Source of the DNA: Apteryx mantelli
Lineage: Eukaryota > Chordata > Aves > Apterygiformes > Apterygidae
DNA: 64,000 nucleotides
Reading direction: 5' to 3'
Assembly: GCF_036417845.1 (NCBI RefSeq)
Contig: NC_089990.1
Span: forward strand, 2,306,001 to 2,370,000
The notes below the pieces were generated by a model, which saw only the letters and a list, made by a program, of their open reading frames with translations, was not told the origin of the DNA and did not search any database. The position numbers and the translations under genes are program-made. Positions 27,204 to 40,439 of the stretch are shown in pieces. The number at the start of each line of letters is the position of its first letter. The stretch's first letter is position 1.

Positions 27204-30200
27204 CAGGTGGCAAACATCACTGCTATAAGGTGGTTGCGGAGTCTTGCAGCCCTCCAGGCCTTTGTACAGACACTGATACTGAGTCACTCTCACACCAGGC
27301 CCTAAAAAAATCCTCTTCCTTTTCTAGTAAACCAATGCCCTGTCTCTGCACAGTAGAGGCTTCTTGCTTCTCTTCTCCTGCCACCCTGACTGCTGAACAC
27401 AGCATGGGGAATGTGCTCTCACAAATGCTGCACTTTCCTCTCAGCAGATCTCTGCTGGCCTCCTCCAAGCACAGACAGCATGTGCCCAGTGATGGTCTTC
27501 ACCTCCCAGTCCTCCTGCTCTGCATCCTGCCTGCGTGCTCTCGTGGGGCCCTACCTTCCACGTGGCTCCACTGAGCAATGAGGGCCCTCCGAAAGCAGAG
27601 AGAGGCAGAAGGGCACACACATTTCCACTGTAGGAGCCATCAACTGCGCCTTCAGCAGAGGCAAGAGCCAAGGCCCAAACAGCTTCTGAAAGAGCTGTGA
27701 GATGTGTGTGAGCAGTTATATGCACAGCAGCTGCCGCTGGTTCTCCACCTTGCTGCCCAGGTTCCTCTCGGACACCTCCCTCCACTCCGGGGCTGAGCTC
27801 TGAGGAACTCTGGAAATTGTCCACTGGTGCTCAGTGCAAGTCTTTCATCCACCTCGCCTGCTGTCCTTTCTCACGTGGTCTGCTCCAAGAGTCAGGTCTG
27901 AGGTGATGGAAGCAGCCTTGTTTTTTGCAATAATAGAAAAGCACCAAAGCTGTCAGTTCTAGGGCCTGGGGGCACGCAGTGCAATGAACACCGAACAGGC
28001 CTACCTTCCTGCAATACTGCACCCAAAATGCTTGTTGCAATTCTGTACCTATCTGCCTTTACTGGCCTCACGCCTTTCAGTCTTTTTTCAGGGGTTGCTT
28101 AGAAAAAAACTCTAGGCAGAGTGGCACACAAGCAAGTAAAAAGAAAAGACGGCACAGTCTGGGAGCCAGCCCTGGTGACCGCGGAGATTAGGTTAGCAAG
28201 TGCAGACAGTGAAGAGAGCTGATCTGTCCTGCAGTGCAAGACACACATGCTAACGGCACATCTGCTGGATCTCTTTCTAGATGGTACAGTGAATGGATTG
28301 AGAATCAGCTGCTGTTTGGGAAGGGGGTGATCTGGGACCTGCCATAGCATGCTGGACACATTCTAAGTCTTTAGGAAGGCTAAAAGGCCCTAAAATCTGT
28401 GCGGATCTTTCTGGAGGACTGTGGGCCGGCCAGCTGGTTTGACATGGTTGCATTCCTCAGCAAAACCCGAGTGTGAATCAGCCTCTGCACATCGCGTTCT
28501 CTCACTAGGGGAGCCAGCTGCAGCGGCAGAGCTGAATAAACACTAACATGAAAGGTTGTGTGGGTGAAGGGACCAAGACTAACACGAGAAATCAGAAGCG
28601 TTAGTCTTTGCAGTTCCTTGGTCCTGTCTCTGTGAAACAGGGCTAACACCACTGCCTTGGCTAATAAACTGAACACATTAAAAGCTGTAAGGTGTTCAAT
28701 TATATAAATGCATGACGTGTCTATGCTTCATCTCATACCTCAGGAGCCTTCAGACCTGCTGCCTGGGGAACTAATAGCAGCCTAGCCACAGCAGACGAAA
28801 CAGTGTGGGCTATGAAGCCTGCCCACAAAGCTGCATAAATATCCAGACAGCTCATGCTAGGAACTGTGCTGTTACAGCCGCACTGCGCTTGGCTAATGGT
28901 CTGAAGGCAATGCCTGCTGCAGCGGCTGCAGTGCAGAGAGGTTTTGGGGTTTGTGCACCGCTGGATTATCCAGCAGGCCAGAGCTGGTTTGGATCCTGGC
29001 CGGGGTGCTTACATTTCAGGCAAATTAATCATGACATGCAGTGGGGAGTAAACAACAAGTTTACGCAGGAGGACCGGCCGTTCCCAGGCGTGCCACTGCA
29101 AAGTGAAAATTCTGTGAACAAATGTGAAACCTCAGTGACTTCACAGCAGGTCAGTGCTGCATGTCATGCAGCTGTGCAGTCTGTGCGCTAGCATTAGCAG
29201 TCCTTTACTCAAGTTTACTGTCTTGCCAAGAAATGGGCTGAGAAGCAAGCATTTTTTCTCAGAGCTTTCTTTGGTGACCTACATGGGGAAATCGCTTGAT
29301 TGTCTTCCCTGAGTGATCAGTTTTTCATCAGCAGTCACACTCCCGAGCACTCAAAGCTGAGCTTGAACAAAGGACCTGGCCTCCTTAAATGAGGCTTTGG
29401 TAGAAGAGAGGTCCCAAAATCACAGTCACACGCAGCAGCCGCTGGCCTGGATGTGCCCAAGTGCTGCAGACACTGGGCGTTGTTACTTTCCCCTCATCAG
29501 ATCCCTAGAATTGTCTGGAACTGCCCGTCTGGAGCCGTTGAACACCGAACTCATGCCTAAATCCCGCTGGAATCCAGGAGAAAGCAGTGGTGGTGGTACT
29601 GCCGCCCCTTGTTTGTAATTTCCATGTGGCCGGAGCACCCGCTTGGGCTCAGGGCCGGCATTCGAGGTGGGCTCACACCCCTCTTGCATCCCTCGCAGGA
29701 GACTGCCCTAATTACCGCGCTGGTAAATCATTCCTTTTCAAGAGGAAGGTGCCTCCTCCACCCTTCCTTTCTCAGCTCTTCCAGATGTGCAGCCAAGAAT
29801 TCAGGATTCGCTGAGCCAAAAGAGAGAAGGAAAGATCACATACCCACAGACTCAGCTTTTGCTCTGAGCTCCCTGCTCACAGGGCCGGCTCCCCTCCGGC
29901 GTCTACCTCCCCTGGGGCTGGAGGAGAAACCCGTGAGCCGCACACAAGCTTCTGCCTTCACTTCAGAGGCCAAACGTCAGGCACAGCAATGCCAGTTCTT
30001 CAAGGATACATAGAAGCACCGGGTTTAGCCCCAACGTTTGTGAGCAGAAAGCAGCCAGGCACCATTCTCAGCCAGTTTCAGAGGAAAGTTATATACAGCC
30101 TTCTCTGAAAAAATAGCTGTGAGAAGGGTGGCTTAGTTCGGGGGTTAAACATGTAGTTTTTAAAATACGGCTGTGCCAGAAGAGGCTGCTCCGCTATGTG

Positions 30201-32790
30201 AGGAGATCAGTTCAGACCTTACTGTGAAGGGGCTCACATTTAAACACCATCACAGCGGGAATTAAAAACCCTCCCTCTGTTTTTTGGTGCTCTGTTTCTG
30301 AGAGAGCTCCTCTCTCTTCTGCAATAGCTTTAATCCATGCTTTAAGCAGGCGGGAATACGTTTTGCTGCCGTTACCCATTCAGTCCCCAGGAGAGTAGGA
30401 ATAATTACTTTCATCAGTGTTAACAAGAAACCATATTGCCTGCAAATAATGAACATTTCCTGTTTGCAGATTTGGCTTGACTGCACGTGCAGGCGGTCCT
30501 GTTCCTCCCTCCTCGCCCTGGAGCGCGTGCTCTACGGTTCAAAGGCAGACTTCATCCTCGGTATCTGTGCCGGACACCTTCTGTCAGCTGTAAGCTCTGT
30601 TTGGCCACTGTCCCTTCCTCCTCCTGCAAGCTGCTCTGCGAAATGTTCAGGACATGCTTATCCCTTTCATTTTCCTATACCTCTTTCACGGCAGCACCTC
30701 TCAGGCCACAGTCGCTCCTTATTTGTCTGAGTTGTCTAAACACACCGCCAGCCACCACTCAGCCGCAGCGAGTAAGAGCAGTTGAACACTGCTCAGCCCT
30801 GGCTGCGTCCCTCACGTGCTCTCGCTGGAATTTCCCTCCCCGCTCTAACACATGCTGTCTCACAGCCACATACACTGCAGAAGGCAGATCCTTCCTTCCT
30901 CTGCAGCATCTGTTGAAACCAATGACAAAAGGCAGGATACTGCTTTGGTGAAGGCTGATGCCTTCTGCTCTCTGGCAATCTAATTAATACATGTTAATAG
31001 AACTAACTTGAAATTCCTAATACAGTGACTGTTCCGTGCTGCTTCCAGTTATTCTCTTTCCAGTTAGAAAGAAAGAAAGGAGAATCATCCTGTCTGATCT
31101 TTACATCCTGACAGCATTATTTTATTGATTAAAGTTCTCACATCGCTGTTCATGCCTTGACCACAAACCAGTGGTTTCTTCCTTTCTTTTTTTTTTTTAA
31201 CTGTACAATAGTTCTCAGAAAAAAATGGTTGCATCATGCACTTACGAGATACAGCTATCCAAGACAATGTGTTTTATCATCCACTGTGGCTAAAAATGTT
31301 TTTTCTATAGATGCAAAGATGCTGAGAAGCCCTGGGAAAAGTAGAGATGGGGGAGAGACGGATGCAGAAGAGGAACCCGAGAATTACTAACAGATCTGGG
31401 AAACATCTGTGTTCTTCTTATGAAGAGTAAACAGAAAAAACCAAAAACGTTTCATGAAAGCTTTGCATGCCAAAAAAGAGAAAAAACAAAACAAAACAAA
31501 AGCTCCAAAAGTCCAGCCTGAAATGAGAAAGTGTAGAGTCCAATTCTACTTCAAAGCCAATTATCATTTCTCAGCTAGAGCCCAGCACAAACTGTGATTA
31601 GCTATGGCTTGATTTACATGGGGTCATCTGACAGCCGAGCTTCTTGGGAATCTGGGGCTCAGTCCAATACCCCCAAGACCATATGGGATTCTTCCACTGA
31701 CTTCAGGGAAGAGGGGAGATAAGGAACTTTGCTTTTTGTCTAAGATCAGATTTTTTAAGAAGCCAGTTCTGAACTTTTGCTCCCTTTGACATGGATCCCT
31801 GCAGACCCTACTCCTCAGTGTCTGAGCAGGCTTTAAATAGAGGCATTATCCCAATCTCAAATGCTTTCTTCGAAATCCCCCAAACAGCTTCTCAAAGAGG
31901 TTTTCATTTTAAAGCAGCAAAAATTAAAAATTATAATCAAATTAGAACACACCCTCTTTAAAAATTCACAAGGGTTTAGGTCTTGATTTCATGTTCAGAG
32001 TAGGTTTTCTTCAATTATATAAGAAAACTCATACCTGAGCACAAACCAGAGTGAGAAAAAGAAAACCGGTTAGCGCAGTGGCTGCTCTCACCAGCCAGAG
32101 CACAACAAGCAGCCTGGCTGGGTCTGCAGAGCAAGAAGGTCAGCACATCGCACTGGCACCCAAAACCCACATGCAGACCATCCTCTGATAGCGCCTAAAT
32201 TGCAGAAAGGCTGGTCAGCAGAGTCCTACAGTGAAATGCAATTGTAATGTTTTAGCTTATCTCCTTCTCTTCTAAAGAGATCCACTGGCTTCATGATGCT
32301 TTCGCCATCCAATATTAATATCTCTTTGGGCTTTCTCTGTGATCAAGCTGCCAAGGTACAAGCATTTAAGTTTACCAGCCCTACTATTTCAAGCTTCTGT
32401 TAAGGAAAGCCTCTAAGTAACGGTAACTGTAAGCTTTTGCTGAATCCCTAGAGACATGATGAATTCTCTTATGAACAGTTGGAATTTTATGAAATACTTG
32501 CTTTCTCAAGGGGGAGCAGAACTATTATGATCTGGATCCTTAATCAGCTACAATAGCTAAACACGCATTGTGTATGTGGGAAGTCATTTGCCAAGACCTA
32601 TTAGTAGTAAATACCCTTAATGTTCAAGCACACAGCTCAAACACACTTTAAGTGAGCTTAATTTCTGTGCAGAAACTTTAAGTTTACCAGCTCTAGAAAT
32701 TATGTGGAGAGTTTGCATGGGATTTGGACAGTTAAACCTCGGATTTAAACCCTAATGAACAGGTAGCACTTGTGGTGCTGGTTCAGGGAT
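27204..32790. other. Intergenic, no gene seen
   Basis: Mixed-GC DNA with scattered open frames up to 154 codons (30487-30951, +) lacking recognisable domains. A SINE-like tail lies near 28620-28680, A/C-rich simple sequence at 31482-31501 and a T run at 31187-31198. Nothing else is supported. Confidence 0.5.
28615..28680 (+). repeat. SINE-like tail (MIR-type)
   Basis: CCTTGGTCCTGTCTCTGTGA, then AACAGGGCTAACACCACTGC, resembles the common 'cctcagtttccc...tgtaaaatgggg-ataa' tail of old MIR-like SINEs. It is diverged; a repeat-library search would decide. Confidence 0.3.
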
Positions 32791-32791
32791 A

Positions 32792-32845
32792 GTGCAACTG
32801 GTAGTTGCACTTTCCCTCTACAAGTGCAACTACCATGTAGAGGGA
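32792..32845. repeat. Interlocking inverted repeats
   Basis: GGTAGTTGCACTT (32800-32812) is perfectly complementary to AAGTGCAACTACC (32822-32834) around a 9-nt loop. The loop sequence TCCCTCTACA (32813-32822) is itself complementary to TGTAGAGGGA (32836-32845). A further GTGCAAC copy at 32792-32798 can also pair with the first arm. Two overlapping hairpins are thus possible, but not both at once. Confidence 0.9.
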
Positions 32846-35800
32846 GAAACAAATTTAGACTGACTCCAATGCAACAAACATTTCCTTTTCCTAGCTCAAT
32901 AATCCTCCATCTGATCACGCATACTTAGAAACAGCCACTTAAAGTCAAATCTCTTAGGGTGACTACCAAAACCCCAGCTTCAGAAGTAGTATTTAAGGAA
33001 CTAGTAGTTTGATACAATCCACATTATAGATAGAAAACAAAAAAGGTGAGAAACTAAAAAGGTGAGAAAATAGGTGGGAGGGGAGTAAGAAAAATAGCAT
33101 GTAGCTATTTCGTTCTTTCCCAGAATTTGAAGGATGCTCTCTGTTTGCTCAAAACATGGCAATACTGCAGAACGCTGCAGATGTAATTAGGATGTTATTG
33201 TGTTGCATTTCATCCCCAGGTGTCACAGAAAAACAGCTCCTGCTGAGTGAAAGACAACCTGAAAAGAGAAAATAGAAAAAAGAAGACAAGCTAAAGACAG
33301 AGGTAGTGGAGAAGTCATCAAAAGGAGAAGCAGTGACTGAAAAATCAACAGGGCCAATGAATTACCATTGCCAAGGAAATCCTGACTCCTCTATCCAAAT
33401 GTAACTCCTTGTAATAGTACAGACTTACTCATTCCTTCCAACACACAGCTGGAGTTACAGTCTTCATGAGATGCAAGCAAAGAAAAGCATTCTCCAAAAT
33501 GGGAAGCAGGCCACAGGTCTGACATGCAGTCCCTTTGGCTCCCTCCTACCAGGTTCAGAAAACCAAATCCACTTTCTTGTGGGAAGCCACAGCTCTTTAT
33601 CAAGCCTCTTCCCAGATCTCCTTTGCCTATTTGCCCAGAACTTGCTCTGTAGATCTTCAGTCATAGCTCTGTCTGTGTCCACAGGAAGATGCAATCTTGG
33701 CCTTCACAATTGGTAACGTTCAGCTTCACTGGAGTCCAGCACAGTCAAGCAGTTTGACAGTCTGTTACATTCGGTGCTAATATGCTAAAAGCAAGAACAA
33801 GGCTTATAAAGAACTTTTGTAAGGTAAAAAGCAACAACAACAAAAAGACCAGATTAAGCTAAGCTAACATCTTTCAGGAAGGACTGAGATAAAGCTGCTC
33901 TGTCTTCAGGTACATACACATATGTGCACCCCTACCTTTGGGCAGGGAAACTAAACCAGCTCCCAAGACTGTATCCTGCTCTGTTAGAATCATGGAAAGT
34001 AGGAATAGGACCAAACCCTTTCCCTGTCTCTTCATTATTTCCAATGAATCAGTAAAATCCTTGTGGTAGATGCTTTGTTTTGTAGATGTTGTCAATGCTG
34101 TTTTTGATCTTAATAGAATGATTAAGTGATTGTTTCATGAGCCTGTTTTCTCCAGTGAATCATCCTCCTTGGATTCCTTTACCAGGCAGGAGCTACTCAA
34201 AGTAGACCTGAAATATGACTTGTGCTGTTGATCTGTTTGTGCTAGGTGTTGACGTCATTGGACTTGTTTTTTCTCTGAACAGGTTTACATCTTGATAGCT
34301 AGGCACACGCCTAGACCTGCGTTCAAGCTCATAAGGCATCCTGTCTGTCCTACATGTCACCTGACAGGTCTCTTCCCACACAAATTCAGCAGGACATTGC
34401 CAGCTCTGCACAGCTTCTGCAGATGTAGGCACCTGCTAACTTCCCATGGGAAACACCCCATTTGTAGCACACCCCTGTCCTACAGAACATGAATACCAGA
34501 TGTTTTCCATTTCAGTCCTGCTCTCCTCTGTTCCCATATCTGCTAGCCCTTCTGCCCACCCCTCATGCCCTTCACTGCCTGGACGCTGGAGAGAGCTTTC
34601 CAGCTGGGATGCCTGTTAACACTGTGGCCTGCCAGCAACACTCACAGCTGCTCAGGCCTCAGCCCATGTGCTGGGATTTCCTAGTGGATGGCCAGTGAAG
34701 TTGCAAAGGATTTCATCTTCCTTCAGGTGCAGTTGGCTTTGGTTTAGGGCAGAAGATACGTAAGGGTCTTACAGGGGATTAGCTTTAGTACCACCAAGTT
34801 GACTTGCTTTGTCTTTTGCTCTTGTATGGTTTGACTTGTGCACTGGTTTCATGTGTGTATGTTAGCAGTCTGACCTCATTCTTGTCAAGTTATTCCTAGT
34901 TTTTACATTTCGTGAAGTTCGCTGTTTGCCAAAACCTTTGCTGCTGTCTCTCCAGCTGAAGTGAAAGGGGAAGCCCAGCCCTATGAAGTAAATGTGATGA
35001 AGTACAAGAGCAGAGGTGGCTGATATTTGTTAGGAGGGTGTTTTCCAGTCTTGGGAATCCCCTGTGGAGTTTATTGTTTTTTTGTGTTCCAGTTCACACG
35101 AAAATACTTACCCTTCACTTTGCAGCTGTCATGCGCAGGCTGCAGCAGCCTGCAACATCACGGGCAGCATTTGGGGCACTGGCACACCGACGGCTTTTGA
35201 AGAAGCGTTGTTTTCCTTCCAGCCTTCTTGACACACACTCCTCTGCTGCTCCATGCATGCTGCTAAAAGCAGGGTGTGCAGTCATATGCTGGCAGTTAGC
35301 ATCTCTTAACTGATGGGAACTGCTTTGCCCTATCTAGCTGAGAGGAAGTACTGCAAACATGCAAATACCTGAACTCAGAGCCTTGGATCTTCCCACACCA
35401 GTTTCATGAGCTTTCCCCTGCAGACCCAGGCAGTACCGTCTTGACAGTTGACATATCTGCTGGCTTCGGCAGGAGAGCAAGCTGTGGGCATGGGAATGCC
35501 CCAGTGGTTCCAAACAGGTTGAAAATCTCATTTCCTGAAAGCCAGCTATTGTATTTCAGGTACGTTCCCAATGGCAACAGCCTGAGGATGCACAGCTTCA
35601 CACCAGTATCACAGACTTTCATTACCACTAGGCTTATAACTGGCTTGGCAACACAAAAGTGGTTAGCCACAGCCATATAAGAATTGAGATAGCTCTAGCA
35701 GCTTTCGTCTAAGCTGATTTTGGTTCCCTTAGTCTGATGATCTGATACTAGAAAGTAGGAGAAATCTCCTTGCGGAAGTCCATGAAGAGCTGAATCCTCA

Positions 35801-38270
35801 CGCAGAAGTTCTAAAGCCTGTCGGTTGTATAAAACATTTACATTTAGTTGGATCTCACCAGATTACACAGATCTTTCTCCTCCAGCAAGGCTGCTGACAG
35901 GTGAGCAATGACGGTTGGTGCAAAATCGGCCTCCTATGTTTACAAACTGTTTTCTCCGGCAGCTTGTTCCCCAGCTGCTTGCAGTGCAGAGCTGCTGGGC
36001 GATGAGACGCTGAAGGGCTTTGCAGGGAATCCCTAAGCAGCAGCAGCAGCAGCAGGTGTCAGGACCGGAGCGGCTCCGCAGCGCTGCAACTGCCCGCTGC
36101 CACCCATCATCGCGGCTGCGGAGAAGAGGCCCCGTCACTGATGTCCAGCTTCCTGGGCCTCACAACAAGGCGAGCTGTGATAAAACGCCGCCTGGTAGGG
36201 CTGCTGAGAAAGACAGGGTTGGTCACGGTTAGATTTGGGAAAGAACCGTGTTCTGCAGAGCAGAGCACTGACTTCATCCTGTGCCTGCATGCCGATTCCT
36301 AAAGACACTTTACAGATGTGTCCAAAACACTGTGCAGATAAGAAAAAGGGATCATATGTAGAGGCTTGAAAGAGCTGCTACAGAGCACAGGGTTACTTAC
36401 CACTGTGTAGACGCTCTTGGAAGGAGAGCTTCAGCAAACCCCTTGGACAAGCTGAGGAAAAAAAAGTTAAAATCACCACCAACAAAAATAAGCAAGCATT
36501 CCTTTCCCCAGGCCCTTCTCCACACAAATTTTCTTTCATTCAATCCAAAAAAGCATAGGTTACTTGATTTTAGGCATTAAGAGATTCAGAGTTGTAGGGC
36601 AAAAACATTTTAACAACGACAACTGATGGAGCTATTTTTAGAAGCTGCATGGAAAATACTTCTCGGAGGCTCTTTAGTGTTAGAATATAATACATATTTC
36701 CTCCTTTTTAGTTTCTGATGAAAAAAGAAGTTCAGAAGTAAATAATAATAAAAAAGAAACTGCTCGGAGTGGTAAGTACTTGTGGCTGGTACTGGGGAGT
36801 CTTACATCTCCCATGAGAAAGTCTCTGAATTTCATCCAGTTCCACAGATTCAAGGTGCTCAGCCAATCTGAATAAAATCTGGGGTGATCTGCCAAGATTT
36901 TGGGTGCCCCAGACTCTGAAACTTTCTAAGATTTCCCATGTCTTTCTACTATCAGAGAGGAATGTTTTTGTTATTGTAGAAACACTTGGATTATGAGTCT
37001 TTTCAGTTCTTTATAGCATCCTACTCACAATTTCACTAGCCCATGGAGGAGAGTGAGTGTTGTGGTACACAACAAGTGATAATCTAAGGCAGAACTAACA
37101 GACTTCTCTATTGAAAAATACTGCTGTGTTTTGAATAAAAACTATATATTTCAAATAAAATCTGCCAAAGAGCCTTTTGGGCAAAAATAGCATGCACTTG
37201 TACTAAGACCAGGGAAAATCACTGATAACATGATCTAACTATGTTGCATAATTTTAGCTATGCAGCAGTAAAAGATCCAGCAAAGAGCAATGTTATTGCA
37301 GTTGTCATCAAAATACAGGCAGGTAATTAGCAGTGGTTTCTCAGCGTACACCCCGTTTTTACCTCTCCCTTATGCTTGCTCTTTTTTTTTTCAGCAGAGG
37401 AAAAAATATATTATCATCTGGGGGCCCAAATATGCAGGGGAAAGTGCAGAATTTTGAAACGCTTTCCATCACATGTTCCTCTTTTTGTTATCTGATTTAG
37501 AGCGTGGAAGAACATTTTCTAATAAACAACACATTTACGTATTTTAATCCCCATACATGTTTTTCACGTCCTATCATTATCAGTGTTTGTACTCCTTTAA
37601 ATAAGTCCTTAAAATTAGTGATAAGGACAACTGGGATACAAATATTTACTTTTTGCTTGTAGTAGTACCACTTTTGACAAAAGTCAGATAACTTCTTGGT
37701 AGTAGCTTTCACTGAATATGTGCTTGTCCAAACCATGAAATGCCTGAGTTGACAACAAAATAAATTTGCTATCCACAGTCACTGAGATAAAAGAAACATT
37801 TTGACATGAAATCTAGCTCTGACTCTTTTTTTTCAGGTGAATGTTAATAATTATATTGTATTATTAATAGTGACAATATTTTAGACATGGGGCTGGTTTT
37901 CTCCCTAGTTCCCACTCAAGGGCCGTAATTTTTCCATTAGACTGACTTTTTTCCTCATGTGTCTTCTTCCCTTGTACATGCGGAAAACACACATATCTAA
38001 AAAAATGGCTTCAAATATTCTGTGAACTAAAATACGTTAATGCTGCTATTATCTGGTAAGACAAATAGCAGCATCTTTATTTTAGATTTCGGAAAAGAAC
38101 TCAGAAAGGAAGCACAAGCATAGAAAAGGCAGGGTGACATGTTTGTGCATGTGGTCACTCTTGCATGTTGAAAGACGCTTCCTAACAGACAAACAGGCAA
38201 ACCTGGAGCTTTTTTTTTTTTGCATTAAAGCAATGAAAACGTGTGTTGCTCAATTATTCGTAGGGAAGCG
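32846..38270. other. Intergenic, no gene seen
   Basis: Mostly AT-rich DNA. It includes a 16-bp near-tandem repeat (AAAAAGGTGAGAAA units at 33040-33071), a six-copy CAG run, and a T run at 37381-37391. Open frames are short and featureless. Confidence 0.5.
36038..36055 (+). repeat. (CAG)6 trinucleotide run
   Basis: Six CAG units in a small GC-richer patch (about 35990-36200). It would encode Gln in one short open frame, but there is no supporting gene context. Confidence 0.9.
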
Positions 38271-38274
38271 TTAC

Positions 38275-38510
38275 GTAACGGGGGCACTGCCGGCACCCAC
38301 GGGCTGCAGCCTGCTAATAGCTGCTCTCTGCTCCGCGGTTAAACCCCGCGTCTTCCAGCCGGGACGGCGGGCTCCGGCGCCTGCAGCAACCCGGAGAAGC
38401 GGCCCGAGCCGCAGAGCGGCGGCCGCGGCCTCCGTCACGCTGCCGAGCGCGCCAGCGAAGGCGCCGGGTGACGAGGCACCAGCGGTGCGCTGGAGCTGAG
38501 GCCGAGCAGC
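38275..38510. promoter_or_regulatory. Small CpG-rich block
   Basis: Dense CpG (GGACGGCGGGCTCCGGCGCC and similar) flanked by AT-rich DNA. It is the first of several such blocks in the right 26 kb. No TATA box or clear donor seen. Confidence 0.4.
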
Positions 38511-38954
38511 TGCTCCGAAATCTGCAGCTCATTCTGGTGGCTGAATGCTTCTGGTAAGCCCAATGTTCTGGTAAGCAAAAACCCAGAGCAGGAACAATTT
38601 TAGGCATGCTATGCAAATCAAAGATTTACCTACACGGCAAGGGCAAATAGATATAGGGGGAAAGTACATCAGTAACCAATATAACTGTCTGCAAAGTCTC
38701 TAGAGGAAATTCAATTTTATCAGTAAAAAAGGTCACGTCCCACTCCTCACCTCCGGGATAACTTACTTAGGAAACCGATGGGCAATGCTAGCAAGCAAGT
38801 TTCAGATCCTCCAGGCTGGCTGTAAGAGTCCTCTGCTAGCACAAACCATGCCTTGGCGTGACAGCATGCTGCCGGACCCTTCACTAAGAAGTTTTTTGAA
38901 TGTATGTAATCTTTCAGCTAAGTATTACAGAAGTCTGGGCAACATCCTTGTGTT

Positions 38955-39050
38955 TAGGATGGGAAAATGTCAACCCCACTCTACAACCGGGTAAACTCAA
39001 GCACAGAGAAATTCTGCAGAATTAGTCTGCAGGTGCTATGACTCAGGCCT
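38955..39050 (+). repeat. MIR-like SINE fragment
   Basis: GGATGGGAAAATGTCAACCC, then CCGGGTAAACTCAAGCACAG and AGAAATTCTGCAG, follows the pattern of the MIR core (conserved 'ggaaactgaggcacagagaggtt', recalled), ending in GACTCAGGCCTTTAAACC. It is diverged but collinear over nearly 100 bp. Confidence 0.45.
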
Positions 39051-40030
39051 TTAAACCTCTGTTTCGCAATTAGACATTTTTTATAGCAACCTGCACTGAA
39101 CTAGGCTGCCAGGACAGTTTATATGGATACGTATACAGTAGCAATGGTAGCTGCATCTCTTTTGTAGGTAGATCTGTTCCTAAGAGTCCAGTGTATTTTC
39201 ACAAGATGCCTGTTTTTGGTGTTATAGCTTATCTTGCAACTGTGCAATGCATTTCAGGTACCAACGTGCGCAGTTGCAGCTATGGTTAATTTAATCTCTA
39301 TTCTATAAAGAATGTAGCTTTTGCTCAAATCAGTCAATTCTATTAGTGACAAGTGAGGGATGAAAGAATCGCAGTGAGAAGCTCACGCGGACGAGAGCAT
39401 CTGCAGAAGGGCTGATAACGTCTGTTTCCCACAGACGTGACTCAGGGCAGTCAGTGAAGTATTTCAGAAAAGCTGGTCCAAAACTGGCTTCTGCTTAGCT
39501 TGCTGGGCTACAGAGTATCGTGAGGTGATTTAATTAAAAAGACGGCTTTGCTGTTGGAGAGGTTCCAGCAAATATGTTCCCATTGCTGATGAACAACTTA
39601 AAAAAATCAGCTAAGCAGGATGTACTGATAAACACTGCAATATCGGCCAAGAGCTCGCTATTGCTTTTCATGAAGCCCATATAAATAATTCTAAAATAAA
39701 CAGCTGGCAATATAAAATCCAGCTTTTACCAACCTCCTTTGACAAATCATGGAAACATCTGTCTATGGACCGCAGCTGTGCTTTTTAAGGAGTATTAATT
39801 TTGGGTCATCCTTATTTCAGAGACATTTGTTTTAGCGCTACAGTAGTGATAATGAATTTAGAAAGTCAGAGTGGAGAACTGACGACCCAGGCGGGACCCC
39901 AGAGCAGAGGAGGAGGTGGTCACAGCCTGCTTGCGAGGTTCGGCCAGCAAACCACGAAGCTTCCTCTGCAGCGCTGGCCCCGCTCCCCTCCTCGGGGTGC
40001 ACGGCCGGGCCACGGGGCCAGAGCCGCACG
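39051..40030. other. Intergenic, no gene seen
   Basis: AT-rich to about 39,880, then rising GC. No supported exon; the open frames at 39801-40332 overlap each other on both strands and run through the (GAG)n repeat. Confidence 0.5.
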
Positions 40031-40032
40031 GC

Positions 40033-40069
40033 GAGGAGGAGGAGGAGGAGGAGGAGGAGGAGGAGGAAG
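40033..40069 (+). repeat. (GAG)n microsatellite, about 12 units
   Basis: An uninterrupted GAG/GGA run, ending in GGAAGGAAG. It produces poly-Glu, poly-Gly, poly-Leu and poly-Pro in the overlapping frames, which explains the odd translations here. Confidence 0.95.
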
Positions 40070-40439
40070 GAAGAGACCTGCGGCTCTGTCCTGCTCCCCT
40101 CCGTACCTGGGCAAGCCGAGGTAGCGCCCCGAACGCAGGTTTCTGAGGAGTCAGGCGTCAACATCTGCGTTGTCCCGAGGTCAGAGAATAGGTGCAGGGA
40201 TGTTTTACTCTGTACTTTAGCAGAGAGTTTAGCCGCTGAGCTACGCGGGCGGTCGTGTGCCGCAAGCCAGAGTCCGACCCGGAAAAGGCAAGGCAGGTTG
40301 GATTCCCTACGGCTTCCTGCAAATCCAAACAATTAGACCTCCGAAGATTTGTGATACAGAAATGGAAGTGGGTGAAGTCCCAGCCTCGTTAAAGCATTAA
40401 CCCCCTGGAATAAGGGGGAGGCTGGATTTCACCCCGGTG

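Noticed and set aside
36020-36232. Short frame with a run of six Gln from (CAG)6
   Set aside because: No start context, splice signals or domain; a small trinucleotide run in non-coding DNA is common.
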